NCBI RefSeq assembly: GCF_001434665.1
Contig: NZ_AZDG01000007.1
Coordinates: 1 to 64,000, forward strand
Length of the DNA stretch: 64,000 nucleotides
DNA from: Companilactobacillus tucceti DSM 20183
GTDB lineage: Bacteria > Bacillota > Bacilli > Lactobacillales > Lactobacillaceae
Reading direction: 5' to 3'
Shown here piece after piece: positions 32,799 to 41,558 of this stretch. The number at the start of each line of letters is the position of its first letter. Positions within the stretch are counted from its first letter, which is position 1. The notes below the pieces were generated by a model. The model ran no database searches and was not told the DNA's origin. It saw only the letters and a program-made list of their open reading frames with translations. A program made the position numbers and the translations under genes.

Positions 32799-33908
32799 TT
32801 ATTGGAATAAATCGATCATAAAGTAACCAATAACTCCAATTATTATTAACATTGTAAAGTTGATTATTGAAAAGGCAATTAAATATTTGCCGGGGTTCTT
32901 TTTAAAGAAGAACTTATACTGTTTAAAAGCTAGTAAGTTAGCCAAAGAAGCAACTACCGTTCCTAAACCACCAATATTAGTACCTAAGAATATAGCATGA
33001 ACATATGTAGAAAACTTAGAAACTAAGATCGTAGTGGGCACGTTACTAATAAATTGACTAGTAACAATAGAGGTTAGATAGGCACTTGTTCTTGTTTGGA
33101 TAAAACCTGATAAGTGGCTAACTATTTGTGGATCACGATTGATATTACCAACGGCTATGAAGAAACACATAAAAATCAAGACGATGGAATAATCTACTGA
33201 TTTTAAAATATTTGGATTTACAAAGATCACTAGCAGTATAGCCGCAATCAATGATCCCCACATAGGAATAACAGAGAATATTCCTAAGAAAATGATGATC
33301 GTAACAAATGCTGTAAGAGCTAAACTAGGAATATTTAATTCAACGGCTGTTAATTCCGTTAACTCGACCTTATTCTTTGGAAAAAAGCGAGTTATTGCAA
33401 AAATTGCCAGAAAGTTAACGATAGTTATCGGAGCAGACATAACGAAGAATTGCATGATTCCTAAGTTGTAATGAGTTAATAGGAATAAGTTATGTGTATT
33501 ACCAAAGGGAGTAAAGATACTTCCTAGGTTAGCTGCCATAGCTATGATTATGACTGGGTAAATCGGGTTTACTTTTATATGCTTGGATAATTCATAAAAT
33601 AATGGAACTAAAGTTAAAATAGTAACATCATTAGTTAAAAACATAGCTCCAAAGAATGCCAAAGATGCTAAAGTGAACATCAGTTGCTGGGTTGTTTTTG
33701 CCTTATGAGTTAAGTAAGCAGCATAATATTTCAAAAAGTCTAAATAATCATATATTTGAATTATTATCATCATTGAAAGTAAAGACGCGATCGTCTTCCA
33801 ATTTATATCCATAAGTCGCGGTGGACTAATGAAGATTGAGGTGAGGATTGCTGCAATACCAGCAATCCACAGCACCTTGTCTGAAAATACTCGTTTTAAA
33901 ACTACCAT
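32799..33908 (-). CDS. SLC13/ArsB-like (ion transporter superfamily) permease
   Basis: A 369-aa protein with about ten hydrophobic helices and the internal duplication of the ion-transporter superfamily: FLTNDVTILTLVPLFYEL with GSIFTPFGNTHNLFLL in the first half, and QFISNVPTTILVSKF with GTNIGGLGTVVASLANLL in the second. Substrate may be an anion (dicarboxylate, sulfate, arsenite) or Na+; sequence does not tell. Followed by a class C element. Confidence 0.8.
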   Translation of the reverse strand: MVVLKRVFSDKVLWIAGIAAILTSIFISPPRLMDINWKTIASLLSMMIIIQIYDYLDFLKYYAAYLTHKAKTTQQLMFTLASLAFFGAMFLTNDVTILTLVPLFYELSKHIKVNPIYPVIIIAMAANLGSIFTPFGNTHNLFLLTHYNLGIMQFFVMSAPITIVNFLAIFAITRFFPKNKVELTELTAVELNIPSLALTAFVTIIIFLGIFSVIPMWGSLIAAILLVIFVNPNILKSVDYSIVLIFMCFFIAVGNINRDPQIVSHLSGFIQTRTSAYLTSIVTSQFISNVPTTILVSKFSTYVHAIFLGTNIGGLGTVVASLANLLAFKQYKFFFKKNPGKYLIAFSIINFTMLIIIGVIGYFMIDLFQ

Positions 33909-34098
33909 TTACGTTTCCCCTAATAAAAGAAGTGCCTCTAACTAGTATAAAGATTATTTGTTCAATGAAAAAGACAAATGTGTAAATTTTTATTAATTTA
34001 GCGCTCAAATATTAAATTTTTAGAAAATCTTTCCCATTAAAAACCTTATTCATTGTAACTTAGTTATACTATATAGCAATAACAAGGAGGTAGGTAAA

Positions 34099-34251
34099 AT
34101 GTATCTATTATTAATATTCTTAACATTTATAGTTGGAATTGCCATAGCCACAATCTCATTTAAAGCTAAGAAAGAATCATTATATTACCTTCTACTATCA
34201 ACTGGGACTATGATGTTTTTCTTAGGAATTTATATGGCCGTTCCAAAATAA
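34099..34251 (+). CDS. small membrane protein, 50 aa
   Basis: ATG 34099 follows AAGGAGGTAGGTAAA, a strong start signal. The product has two hydrophobic helices (about 2-20 and 29-47) around a charged FKAKKES turn. A promoter-like region lies upstream, after the divergent permease. I do not recognise the family. It lies 67 bases before a second small membrane gene and may share its transcript. Confidence 0.68.
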   Translation: MYLLLIFLTFIVGIAIATISFKAKKESLYYLLLSTGTMMFFLGIYMAVPK

Positions 34252-34318
34252 AAATTTAGTGCGTTTTTAGTATTGTATTTGTATAATTTCCTTACTTTAA
34301 ATTGTGGGGGGATCGCCT

Positions 34319-34519
34319 ATGATGAAAATACGCATAGCGCTTCTAGTTTTAGTATCAATGTTGTTGACGATTACCGAAATGACAATCAATCCAATGTTTT
34401 ATGTAGGTAGAATATTTTTAGTGCTCTCAGTATTGATAGCAGTACTGGCAGGATTAAATTTCGTAAAGTCTAATTGGAGATTCGTTAATGAAGACGACGA
34501 TTTACCAGATCCAGAATAA
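34319..34519 (+). CDS. small membrane protein, 66 aa
   Basis: Two hydrophobic helices (about 4-20 and 26-46) and an acidic tail NEDDDLPDPE. ATG 34319 follows GGGGGG. Function unknown; probably expressed with the 50-aa protein upstream. A short hairpin (AGCAA/TTGCT, then T8) near 34552-34580 may end the transcript. Confidence 0.62.
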   Translation: MMKIRIALLVLVSMLLTITEMTINPMFYVGRIFLVLSVLIAVLAGLNFVKSNWRFVNEDDDLPDPE

Positions 34520-34599
34520 TATAAATTTATAGTATTAGTTCAAATAGTCTAGCAAATTCAGTTGCTGGATTATTTTTTTTGCTTGAAAAGTCCGTCTTC

Positions 34600-34760
34600 A
34601 GGAGCAAGAAAACCATGTTGCTATGGGGACCTATTCGAGCCAGGGTCTCGAATTTCGGTTTTGAACTTTGAGAAAACCACTCAAATTTCAGAACTCGTCT
34701 CGTGGTGTAAGTGCTAAAGCACTAACGCCACCTGCATAGCAACCTAGTTTTCTTGCTCCT
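34600..34760 (+). repeat. class D structured element, copy D1
   Basis: The long outer stem runs AGGAGCAAGAAAAC / GTTTTCTTGCTCCT, then TTGCTATG / CATAGCAA. Inside are three hairpins: ATTCGAG-CCAGGGT-CTCGAAT; GTTTTGAA..TTTGAG / CTCAAA..TTTCAGAAC; and GTGGTGT..AGTGC-TAAA-GCACT..ACGCCAC. The conserved single strands are GACC, CCARGGT, TCG and GTAAG. The flanks are GTCCGTCTTC and TCCGACT. Confidence 0.82.
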
Positions 34761-34809
34761 TCCGACTGAATATCAGTATTTAGTGTTTAGTATAGATATC
34801 TTAGTCGGA

Positions 34810-34979
34810 GGTTGAAAGTGAGAAGAGTCAACAGTGATTGTGGTGTTAGTACGAGTGGTTTTCTCGTGCTTACAGCACAGGACGTATTTTGAAATTCGCG
34901 TACTTTGCGAAGTTCAAAATCGAGTTCGGAGACCTTGGCTCCGGACGATCCCACTGTAGACTCATTCTCATTTTTAACC
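34810..34979 (-). repeat. class D structured element, copy D2, inverted relative to D1
   Basis: On the minus strand: outer stem GGTTAAAAATGAG / CTCACTTTCAACC, first hairpin CGGAG-CCAAGGT-CTCCG, then CTCGATTTTGAACTTCGC / GCGAATTTCAAAAT, ACGTCC, and the third hairpin starting GTGCTGTAAG. The loop CCAAGGT, the CTCG joint and ACGTCC are identical to other copies. Confidence 0.82.
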
Positions 34980-35056
34980 GGAGACGGCCAAAGACTAACT
35001 TGCTGAAGATATTGTATTTGATATACTTTAACCACGATTGAACAAGGGGAGAATAT

Positions 35057-35542
35057 ATGGATAAAGTAGAAAAAATACCTAAAGAGATTAAGACTATTTG
35101 GCGAATAAATGCGATCTTTGATTTCTTAATTTTTTTGATTGTTATTTTGGGAATGGCTTTAATTAAGATGATTTTTCCAGGGATAAATAAAGATTTTATA
35201 ATAATCAGTCAAGTTGTCGTATCGATATTGGCGGTCATTGTAATAGTTTCCGAACTAGTCTTAATTCCTTATCGTTGGAATTTTTGGACTTATTATATTG
35301 ATGAACGACAAGTTGAATTACATAAAGGGTATTTTTTTAGGAAGCAAATTGTGATTCCAATCGCTAGGGTGCAAAATGTTACCTTAAAACAAGGTCCTAT
35401 TTTGAGGATCAAGGATCTACAAAAGGTTATAGTTGTTACGGCTGCTGGAAAAAGTGAGATTGAGGGTATCGAATCTACCCAAGCTGAACAGTTGAAGGAA
35501 GTAATTATGAAACTGGCGCAGGAGGCTAAAAATGATATCTAA
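35057..35542 (+). CDS. YdbS-like bacterial PH-domain (bPH2) membrane protein
   Basis: A 161-aa protein with two N-terminal helices (about 20-42, 50-70) and one bPH2 domain beginning YRWNFWTYYIDERQVELHKGYFFRKQIVIPIARVQNVTL. YdbS and YdbT occur as a pair in Firmicutes; in Bacillus they are linked to resistance against some antimicrobial peptides. It overlaps the start of the YdbT-like gene by 11 bases. AAGGGGAG precedes the ATG. Confidence 0.85.
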   Translation: MDKVEKIPKEIKTIWRINAIFDFLIFLIVILGMALIKMIFPGINKDFIIISQVVVSILAVIVIVSELVLIPYRWNFWTYYIDERQVELHKGYFFRKQIVIPIARVQNVTLKQGPILRIKDLQKVIVVTAAGKSEIEGIESTQAEQLKEVIMKLAQEAKNDI

Positions 35543-36962
35543 ACCACGTCGATTACATCCAGCAGCAATTCTTTTTTACCTATATAAAGAGATCAAGTCG
35601 CTAGCTTTGCCTATTGTCATTGCTTTAGTTGCCATCTTTCGTGGATCCTTATTAAAGATGGTTCTGGGAATAGGTGTTACTTTAATTTTGATTGTAGGAT
35701 ATTGTTTGCTTAAATATTTTACTTTTAGTTATCAGCTGTTGGACCATGAAATTTTGGTAAAAAGTGGAGTATTTGTTAAAAAGGTTAACCACGTTCCGTA
35801 TGATAGAATCCAAAACATAACTTCTAATCAGTGGTTTTTTCTAAAACCATTCGGTCTTGAAGAACTAGAAATAGAAACAGCAGGACATTCGGAAGGTCCA
35901 GAGGTAAGTTTATCGGCGGTTTCTGTGGAACTAAAGAACGAACTAAATAATTATCGTCAACAAGTTGATACGGAAATAAAATCTAAAAATGTTTCACGGG
36001 AAACTTTTTCTGGGGAATAATATTCTATAACATGGAAAGAATTATTGAAGTTTGCCCTAACATCTCCTGCATTTTTATCAGGTTTATTAGTGATTCTGGC
36101 AGCATATGGCAAAATTCAAAATGTCGTCAATAAACAGGTATATAAGTTTGCGGAAGCTGAAATGCAACATTTAGGTATTTTAATTATAATTGCTGGATTT
36201 ATTTTCGTATTGTTACTGTTTTATATTATTTCTGTTTTGTCATTGATTGCTAAGTATTATCATTTCAACTTGGTTAAAAATAATAATAAATTTCAAATGG
36301 AATATGGATTTTTTAAGACTAAGAAGACAACAATATCTATGAATCGTGTTCAAGCTGTTGTTGTAAAACAAACTCTTTTACGAAGATTATTAAATATAGC
36401 TTCTGTTAAGTTGGTTATAATTTCTAATTCTAAAAAAGAAGATACCGAAAAAGATATTATAGTTATGCCAGTAATTGAAAAGGCTAATTTAGAATCATTT
36501 TTGGGTAAGTTTTTTCCCAGTATTCCAATTAGTAATCTTGAAGTTAAAAAGGCATCGTCGAAAACTTTTTATTATGATTTACGTAATGCAATTATTATTA
36601 GTGTTTTAGTAGATGTTGTTTTAGGAATAATGGCTTACAGAATAACATGGTTGTTGGCAGTCATTATTTTATTATCTGGACTTATTTTTGTAGGACCGGC
36701 ATATTTAAAGGCTAGAAGGTCTGGGCTAGCAATAATGGATAAACATTTCTTATACTTGCAAAATAACCAATTCTTCTCTAAAAATACTTATTTTATTCCT
36801 AGAGAGAGTATTCAATTAATAGAAAGACGTCAAAGTGTATGGCTAGCAAAAAAGTCATTTGCGCATCTACGACTTAATTGTCGATCTGGTAATGGGGAAC
36901 GAATTATTGCGGTTAAGTATTTACCTGAAGAATTAATTGATGAGGTTGTTGATTGGTATTGA
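35532..36962 (+). pseudogene. YdbT-like PH-domain membrane protein, interrupted by an in-frame TAA
   Basis: The frame is continuous over 476 codons apart from TAA at 36018-36020 (codon 163). The first part holds two helices and a bPH2 domain (YQLLDHEILVKSGVFVKKVNHVPYDRIQNI); the second holds more helices, a second bPH2 domain (FQMEYGFFKTKKTTISMNRVQAVVVKQTLLRR) and a third (FIPRESIQLIERRQSVW). Full YdbT proteins have about 490 aa with three such domains, so one gene has been split. TAA probably replaced a Gln, Glu or Lys codon between ETFSGE and YSITWKELL. The second part has no good start signal. Confidence 0.85.
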
Positions 36963-36977
36963 GATTTTTTATGTGTG

Positions 36978-37099
36978 GCGTAAACGTGCAATGATACACA
37001 GCTTTTTCCGCTTAAGACAAAAGACCCTATCAATCCGATTTTGGATTGATAGGGTCTTTTGCATTAATGCTCGAAAGCTGAACGTGTATCATTGCACTC
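36978..37099 (-). repeat. class A nested palindromic element, copy A7
   Basis: On the minus strand GAGTG opens 1 base after the metY stop. Arms GCAATGATACAC and GTGTATCATTGC pair perfectly; inner boxes CAGCTTTCGAGCATTAA and TTAAGCGGAAAAAGCTG enclose the hairpin ACCCTATCAATCC/GGATTGATAGGGT. The end is CACGTTTACGCC. It separates metY from the convergent ydbT remnant. Confidence 0.87.
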
Positions 37100-37100
37100 T

Positions 37101-38384
37101 CTAATCACTAACTTTATCCAATCCCTGCTTAAGATCGGCAATTAAATCGTCAGCATTTTCAATACCGATCGAAATTCTGATTAAATCGGGCGTGATACCT
37201 GTAGCTAATAGTTCTTTTTCATTTAATTGTGCATGGGTCGTTGAAGCGGGATGAATGATCAATGACTTAGCGTCACCAACATTTGCTAGCAATGAGAAGA
37301 TATTTAGGTTTGAAATTAATTCTTTACCTGCTTTTTCACCACCAGTTAAACCAATTGTAAAGATTGATCCGACACCTTTAGGGAAATCTCTTTTGGCCAG
37401 TTTGTAATAAGGGCTGTCTTCTTGTTCTGGATATTTTATCCAAGCGACTTTAGGCGAATCTTGAAGGAATTTAATGATTTTACGAGTATTAGTAACGTGT
37501 CTCTCAATTCTTAGTGACAATGTTTCTAGACCCTCGATCAAAAGAAATGAGTTGAATGGACTGATAGCACCACCGACATCACGCAATACTTCTGAACGAA
37601 CTTTTGTTGTAAAAGCACCGCCATTTAAATCAGCGAAAACCAAACCATTGTATTGGGGATTTGGTGTTGTAAATTCTGGATATCGATCTGATTTACGGTA
37701 ATCGAATTTGCCATTTTCTACGATAACGCCGCCCATGCTAGTACCGTGACCTCCAATAAATTTAGTGGCTGATTCTACGACGATATCGGCACCCAAATCA
37801 AGTGGTTTATATAGATAAGGTGAGGCAAATGTATTATCAACGATCAATAACAAACCATTTTTGTGAGCAATTTCAGCGATAGCAGGAACATCGGATAGGT
37901 TGATGTCAGGATTACCAATACTCTCTAGGTAAAGTGCTTTTGTATGTTCGTTAATTTCTTTTTCAAAATTTTTGGGATCATCTGAATTAACGAAATGTGT
38001 TTTAATACCTAATTTGGGCAATGTGACGTTGAATAAATTGTAAGTTCCACCATAAAGGGTACTTGCGGAAACAATTTCATCGCCAGCCTTGGCAATGTTT
38101 TCAATAGTTGCTGAAATAGCCGCCGCACCAGTTGCTAGTGCTACACCAGATGTCCCATCTTCTAGTTGAGCAACTCTTTTCTCAAGTACATCAGTTGTAG
38201 GGTTAGTCAAACGGGTATAAATATTACCGGGGTCTTTTAAGGCAAAACGGTCAGCTGCTTGTTTAGGGTCTTTAAAAACGTATGAAGTTGTTTGATAAAT
38301 AGGAACAGCACGAGCTCCGGTTTCGTCTACAGTTTGTCCAGCATGTACTTGTAATGTTTCAAATTTATATTCTTGTTCACTCAT
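37101..38384 (-). CDS. metY: O-acetylhomoserine aminocarboxypropyltransferase (sulfhydrylase)
   Basis: A 427-aa PLP enzyme of the Cys/Met metabolism family. Seen: [26 protein letters not shown], the PLP-lysine motif [15 protein letters not shown], and the C-terminal [10 protein letters not shown]. It makes homocysteine from O-acetylhomoserine and sulfide, the last sulfur step before methionine. GGAGG precedes ATG 38384. Expression is probably controlled by the T-box upstream and perhaps by a 32-codon leader gene between the T-box and metY. Confidence 0.93.
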   Translation of the reverse strand: MSEQEYKFETLQVHAGQTVDETGARAVPIYQTTSYVFKDPKQAADRFALKDPGNIYTRLTNPTTDVLEKRVAQLEDGTSGVALATGAAAISATIENIAKAGDEIVSASTLYGGTYNLFNVTLPKLGIKTHFVNSDDPKNFEKEINEHTKALYLESIGNPDINLSDVPAIAEIAHKNGLLLIVDNTFASPYLYKPLDLGADIVVESATKFIGGHGTSMGGVIVENGKFDYRKSDRYPEFTTPNPQYNGLVFADLNGGAFTTKVRSEVLRDVGGAISPFNSFLLIEGLETLSLRIERHVTNTRKIIKFLQDSPKVAWIKYPEQEDSPYYKLAKRDFPKGVGSIFTIGLTGGEKAGKELISNLNIFSLLANVGDAKSLIIHPASTTHAQLNEKELLATGITPDLIRISIGIENADDLIADLKQGLDKVSD

Positions 38385-38428
38385 AATTATGATTCCTCCA
38401 AAATTTTAATAAATTCATGTTTAATTGA

Positions 38429-38527
38429 TTAGTTGTGTTGGATGATTCTTCTGTCAAAGCCGCCTAGTCGCAACTGCGGCATTCGAAAATCCCTCTTAAA
38501 TGAAAATCGTCTAAAATCGTTTGACAT
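38429..38527 (-). CDS. 32-aa leader ORF between the T-box and metY
   Basis: ATG 38527 follows GGAGGTGATTTTA, one of the best ribosome binding sites in the window. The product is Arg- and Phe-rich (MSNDFRRFSFKRDFRMPQ, then LRLGGFDRRIIQHN) with no membrane segment. It lies after the T-box terminator, so it is transcribed only on read-through, and ends 45 bases before metY. I do not recognise it; a regulatory leader peptide or a small basic protein are both possible. Confidence 0.6.
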   Translation of the reverse strand: MSNDFRRFSFKRDFRMPQLRLGGFDRRIIQHN

Positions 38528-38555
38528 TAAAATCACCTCCATAAATTAAAAAAAT

Positions 38556-38820
38556 GTATAAAAAAAGTCCCCATGCTGACTAATGTCAACATGGGGACGA
38601 TGTGGTCGTGGTACCACCCCAAATTCGTAGATAAAATCTACCTCAACAACTCACTAAGTAAGTTCGGGATGATATCGCATCCTTGCGTACCGTTGGCTTT
38701 CACCTAGGTAAGACTCCAAGCTCATCTTCAATCAAGTGTTCGTTCCGCCTTTTCACTATCCAGCGGTCACTATTCAAAACTAATAATTGATCTACTCTTC
38801 TCTTCAACGTCTAAATTAAA
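38556..38820 (-). promoter_or_regulatory. T-box riboswitch, probably tRNA-Met specific
   Basis: Reading on the minus strand, the T-box sequence GGGGTGGTACCACGACC (38604-38620) is followed by the terminator GTCCCCATG...CATGGGGAC with T7 (38561-38598). Upstream lies stem I with AGAAGAGTAG and a distal loop near 38760. The likely specifier loop GAAGATGAGC near 38725 presents ATG, the methionine codon, which fits the metY gene it controls. Uncharged tRNA-Met would favour the antiterminator. Confidence 0.88.
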
Positions 38821-38886
38821 TTTTCTTTAATGAAATTAGTGATTAGTATAGTCGTTGAAATTTAAAAGTCAAGCTTGTTTTTATAA

Positions 38887-39831
38887 TTAATATTCACCCT
38901 CGGCAATCTTATCCAAGGTATCTTTTGAAGGAATGAAGAATAAATTACCTGTTATTGGGGTACTAAAGTCAAGTAAACGGTCGCTTTTAGTAAACATATT
39001 TGTAAGCATACGGTTAGTGACAGCAAAGTCTTTTGAGTAACCAATAAAGTATGTACCAGTTAAGTTCTTTGCGGGGTCGGAGAATGGAACATTCATTCTA
39101 ACGATTTTATGTTCAACACCGCCGTCTTCATCTTTAGCGGCAATGTTGTGGGCATTAGGTAGTTTTTCGTCATCATCAAGTTCTCTATCTGAGAATTTAT
39201 GACGGCCAATAGCTTTTTCTTGATCCTCTGTTTTTAGATCATTCCAAGCATCCATATTATGAGAGTATTTTTGAGCAAATGCATATGATCCATTAACAAA
39301 TTCTGGATCTTGCTTTTCGTCGATCAAAGTATAATCCATTGATTCAACTCCGGCGGGATTTTCAGTTCCGTCGATGAATCCAACAATAGAGCGACCTTCA
39401 AAATAACGGAAACCATGTGTTTCATCTTCGACAGTTGTTATTGGGCGTAAGATACCCATAAATTGATCAATGATTTCGTAACAAACTGACATCTTAGAAG
39501 CACGTACGTGAATAAACAAATCACCAGGTGTAGAAACTGCAGTATATTTTGGACCTTTGATTTCTTTGAAATTTTCGAGTTCTTTAGGCTTTGGTGAATT
39601 AGGGAATAAGTAATCCCAAGCATTTGAACCAAATCCCCAAGCTACATGAACTTGGGCTTCAGGGTCACGAATACGCATGCTATTTATGATTGAGTTGGAC
39701 ATATCAGAAAATTCAGCAATAGCATCTTTTTCTTCACTTTGGTTCTCATGTTTTAACATTAATGTTGTGAAAATAACACTTTCACCTGCATCCTTATAAA
39801 CGTCTTGAGCTTTTTTAATATCAATAGTCAT
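38887..39831 (-). CDS. Dyp-type heme peroxidase
   Basis: A 314-aa dye-decolorising peroxidase with two ferredoxin-like halves. The family signature VGFIDGTENPAG (catalytic Asp) is near residue 150, and the proximal heme His is probably in EHKIVRMNVP. The C-terminus TYFIGYSKDFAVTNRMLTNMF is typical. It removes peroxide using organic donors in the cytoplasm; there is no Tat signal or encapsulin gene nearby. Confidence 0.9.
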   Translation of the reverse strand: MTIDIKKAQDVYKDAGESVIFTTLMLKHENQSEEKDAIAEFSDMSNSIINSMRIRDPEAQVHVAWGFGSNAWDYLFPNSPKPKELENFKEIKGPKYTAVSTPGDLFIHVRASKMSVCYEIIDQFMGILRPITTVEDETHGFRYFEGRSIVGFIDGTENPAGVESMDYTLIDEKQDPEFVNGSYAFAQKYSHNMDAWNDLKTEDQEKAIGRHKFSDRELDDDEKLPNAHNIAAKDEDGGVEHKIVRMNVPFSDPAKNLTGTYFIGYSKDFAVTNRMLTNMFTKSDRLLDFSTPITGNLFFIPSKDTLDKIAEGEY

Positions 39832-39994
39832 CTGCTTACCTCCGAGGCTTATTTAAACAAATCATAACATAAGGAATCGGTACAAAATTATTTAAAAAAT
39901 GTAAATTTAAATTGTTGATTTTGTATCTAATTTAGGATAATAATTAAACGTTGAATAAATTAATTAATAATTGAACCAAAAGGGAGTAGTAGCA

Positions 39995-40981
39995 ATGTGC
40001 ACAAGTATAAGTTATGAGGCTTTAGATGGAGCTAAGTTTTTATCAAGAACAATGGACTTTGCATTTGAATTGAACGGCAGACCAACTTTCTTGCCTAGAG
40101 ATTATGAATGGATATCTTCTTTTGATAAAAAAACATATAAAGCTGATTATGCCATTTTAGGTACTGGGGCAAAGTATGGTAACAACTATATGGTAGCCGA
40201 CGGTACTAATGAGTACGGATTGGCAGCAGCTGAATTGTATTTTGCTCATAAAGCTGAATATGATCATGAACCAACAGATGGAGCTATCAATTTGGTATCA
40301 GAAGAATTTATTTTGTGGGCTTTAGGCAATAATAAATCACTTGCCGAATTGAAAGATAATATTAAAAACGTGCATATTATTGAATCCGATAAGGGTGTTA
40401 TGGGTAAGAATCAACCACTACATTGGATATTTAGTGATTTAACAGGAGCAACATATGTCATTGAACCTGAAGGTGATGGCTTGATCCTTCAAGAAGATAA
40501 AACAGGTGTTATGACTAATACTCCAGATTATCAATGGCATGAAACAAATTTGGCCAATTATTTAGGTGCACAGCCAAATAATTTTGGAAGTAAAAAATTT
40601 GGTGATTTAGAAGTTCAACCATTAGGTCAAAACGGAACATTTCGTTTACCGGGTGGTTATACAGCTGTTGATCGTTTTGTTAGAACTGCCTTTAATCGTG
40701 AAGTAATTGAAAAAGCAGCCGACGCTACTGAAGCTGTTAACACTATCATGCATATTTTAGATAGTGTAGATGTTCCAAAGGGTGCAAATACTAAGCCAGA
40801 TGGCCCAAGTTATACTCAATATCAGTCTATATTTGATATGACAAATAGAATCATGTATTACATACCTTATGGAAATAGAACTGTCTTTAAAGTAAGAATG
40901 ACTGATGAAATGATTGGTGCACAAAAGACTCCTAAAGAATTTCCTGTTGCATTGACACAAGAGTTTAATGAGTTGAATTAG
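39995..40981 (+). CDS. choloylglycine hydrolase / penicillin V acylase family enzyme
   Basis: A 328-aa N-terminal-nucleophile hydrolase. I start at ATG 39995 because it puts the nucleophile Cys at position 2 (MCTSISYEALDG), as the family requires, with AAGGGAG upstream. Arg18 and Asp21 (SRTMDFAFEL), the NNYMVADGTNEYGL segment and a late Arg (FVRTAFNREVI) match the active-site set. Bile salt hydrolase, penicillin V acylase and N-acyl homoserine lactone acylase cannot be told apart by eye. Confidence 0.87.
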   Translation: MCTSISYEALDGAKFLSRTMDFAFELNGRPTFLPRDYEWISSFDKKTYKADYAILGTGAKYGNNYMVADGTNEYGLAAAELYFAHKAEYDHEPTDGAINLVSEEFILWALGNNKSLAELKDNIKNVHIIESDKGVMGKNQPLHWIFSDLTGATYVIEPEGDGLILQEDKTGVMTNTPDYQWHETNLANYLGAQPNNFGSKKFGDLEVQPLGQNGTFRLPGGYTAVDRFVRTAFNREVIEKAADATEAVNTIMHILDSVDVPKGANTKPDGPSYTQYQSIFDMTNRIMYYIPYGNRTVFKVRMTDEMIGAQKTPKEFPVALTQEFNELN

Positions 40982-41004
40982 ATCGGGGGAATTGCCGCCT
41001 CCAG

Positions 41005-41164
41005 AATCAAGAAAATCATGTCGCTATGGGGACCGATTTGAGCCAAAGTACGGTCTCAAATCTCGATTTTGAACCTTGCAAAATACGCAAGTTTCAAAAT
41101 TCGTCCCGTGGTGTAAGCACTAAAGTGCTAACGCCACTTTTATAGCGACATGATTTTCTTGATT
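41005..41164 (+). repeat. class D structured element, copy D3
   Basis: The outer stem AATCAAGAAAATCATG / CATGATTTTCTTGATT continues as TCGCTAT / ATAGCGA without a mismatch. Hairpins: ATTTGAG-loop-CTCAAAT (loop CCAAAGTACGGT), ATTTTGAA.CTTGC / GCAAG.TTCAAAAT, and GTGGTGT.AGCAC-TAAA-GTGCT.ACGCCAC. Base changes against D1 are compensated in all four stems. Flanks TTGCCGCCTCC and TCCGGC. Confidence 0.85.
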
Positions 41165-41288
41165 TTTCCGGCTAGTTTATCTGTTTATTTTTGAATGAAG
41201 AATTATAGTAAATATAAAATAATTGTCGATTCCCAACTATATATATGTATTAGTTGGGGCTTTTTTATTTTGATGAAAATTAGCTGGA

Positions 41289-41446
41289 GGTTATGAGTAA
41301 TGGAACCAGTTGTGCCAGTGGAGTTGAATGGTGGTTTTCCATTCTTACTCCACAGACATATTGAAGATTTGCGTAGCAAAGCTTCAATATGAGACTCAAG
41401 ACCGAGGCTTGAGTCGGTCTCACAACAGGTGGAATTACTCATAACC
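41289..41446 (-). repeat. class D structured element, copy D4, inverted relative to D3
   Basis: On the minus strand: outer stem GGTTATGAGTAAT / ATTACTCATAACC, first hairpin ACTCAAG-CCTCGGT-CTTGAGT, second ATATTGAAGCTTTGC / GCAAATCTTCAATAT, and a third beginning GTGGAGTAAG with arms GAATGG/CCATTC. Flank GCCGCTTAC and TCCAGCTA. Confidence 0.83.
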
Positions 41447-41534
41447 GTAAGCGGCAAGTAAACAACCATTTGGTATGTAATCCATCTTTAAAATGAGATA
41501 TAATAAAAGTGACTGATAACTACCTTATATAAAA

Positions 41535-41548
41535 TTGGTACGTTCCAA
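41535..41548. promoter_or_regulatory. GntR operator at the gntR gene
   Basis: TTGGTACGTTCCAA is a palindrome of the form TTGGnACGTnCCAA just before the ribosome binding site of the GntR gene. The same form recurs before xfp at 42305. Confidence 0.65.
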
Positions 41549-41558
41549 AGGAGGAAAC

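Noticed and set aside
34600-34760. Class D element as a tRNA, tmRNA or known riboswitch
   Set aside because: No CCA stem, T-loop or anticodon arm; too large for tRNA; elements lie in inverted pairs and not as leaders of one gene type. The three-hairpin layout only recalls a cloverleaf.
34600-34979. Class D pair as integron attC sites or a retron
   Set aside because: No R/L boxes, integrase, reverse transcriptase or gene cassettes are present.
34787-35035. ORF on the minus strand over class D copy D2
   Set aside because: It merely reads through the structured repeat; no start signal, and the frame is not kept in other class D copies.
7473-36962. Genome-wide reassignment of UAA to an amino acid
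   Set aside because: Most genes in the window end in TAA at the expected length, so UAA is the normal stop here; at most low-level read-through is possible.
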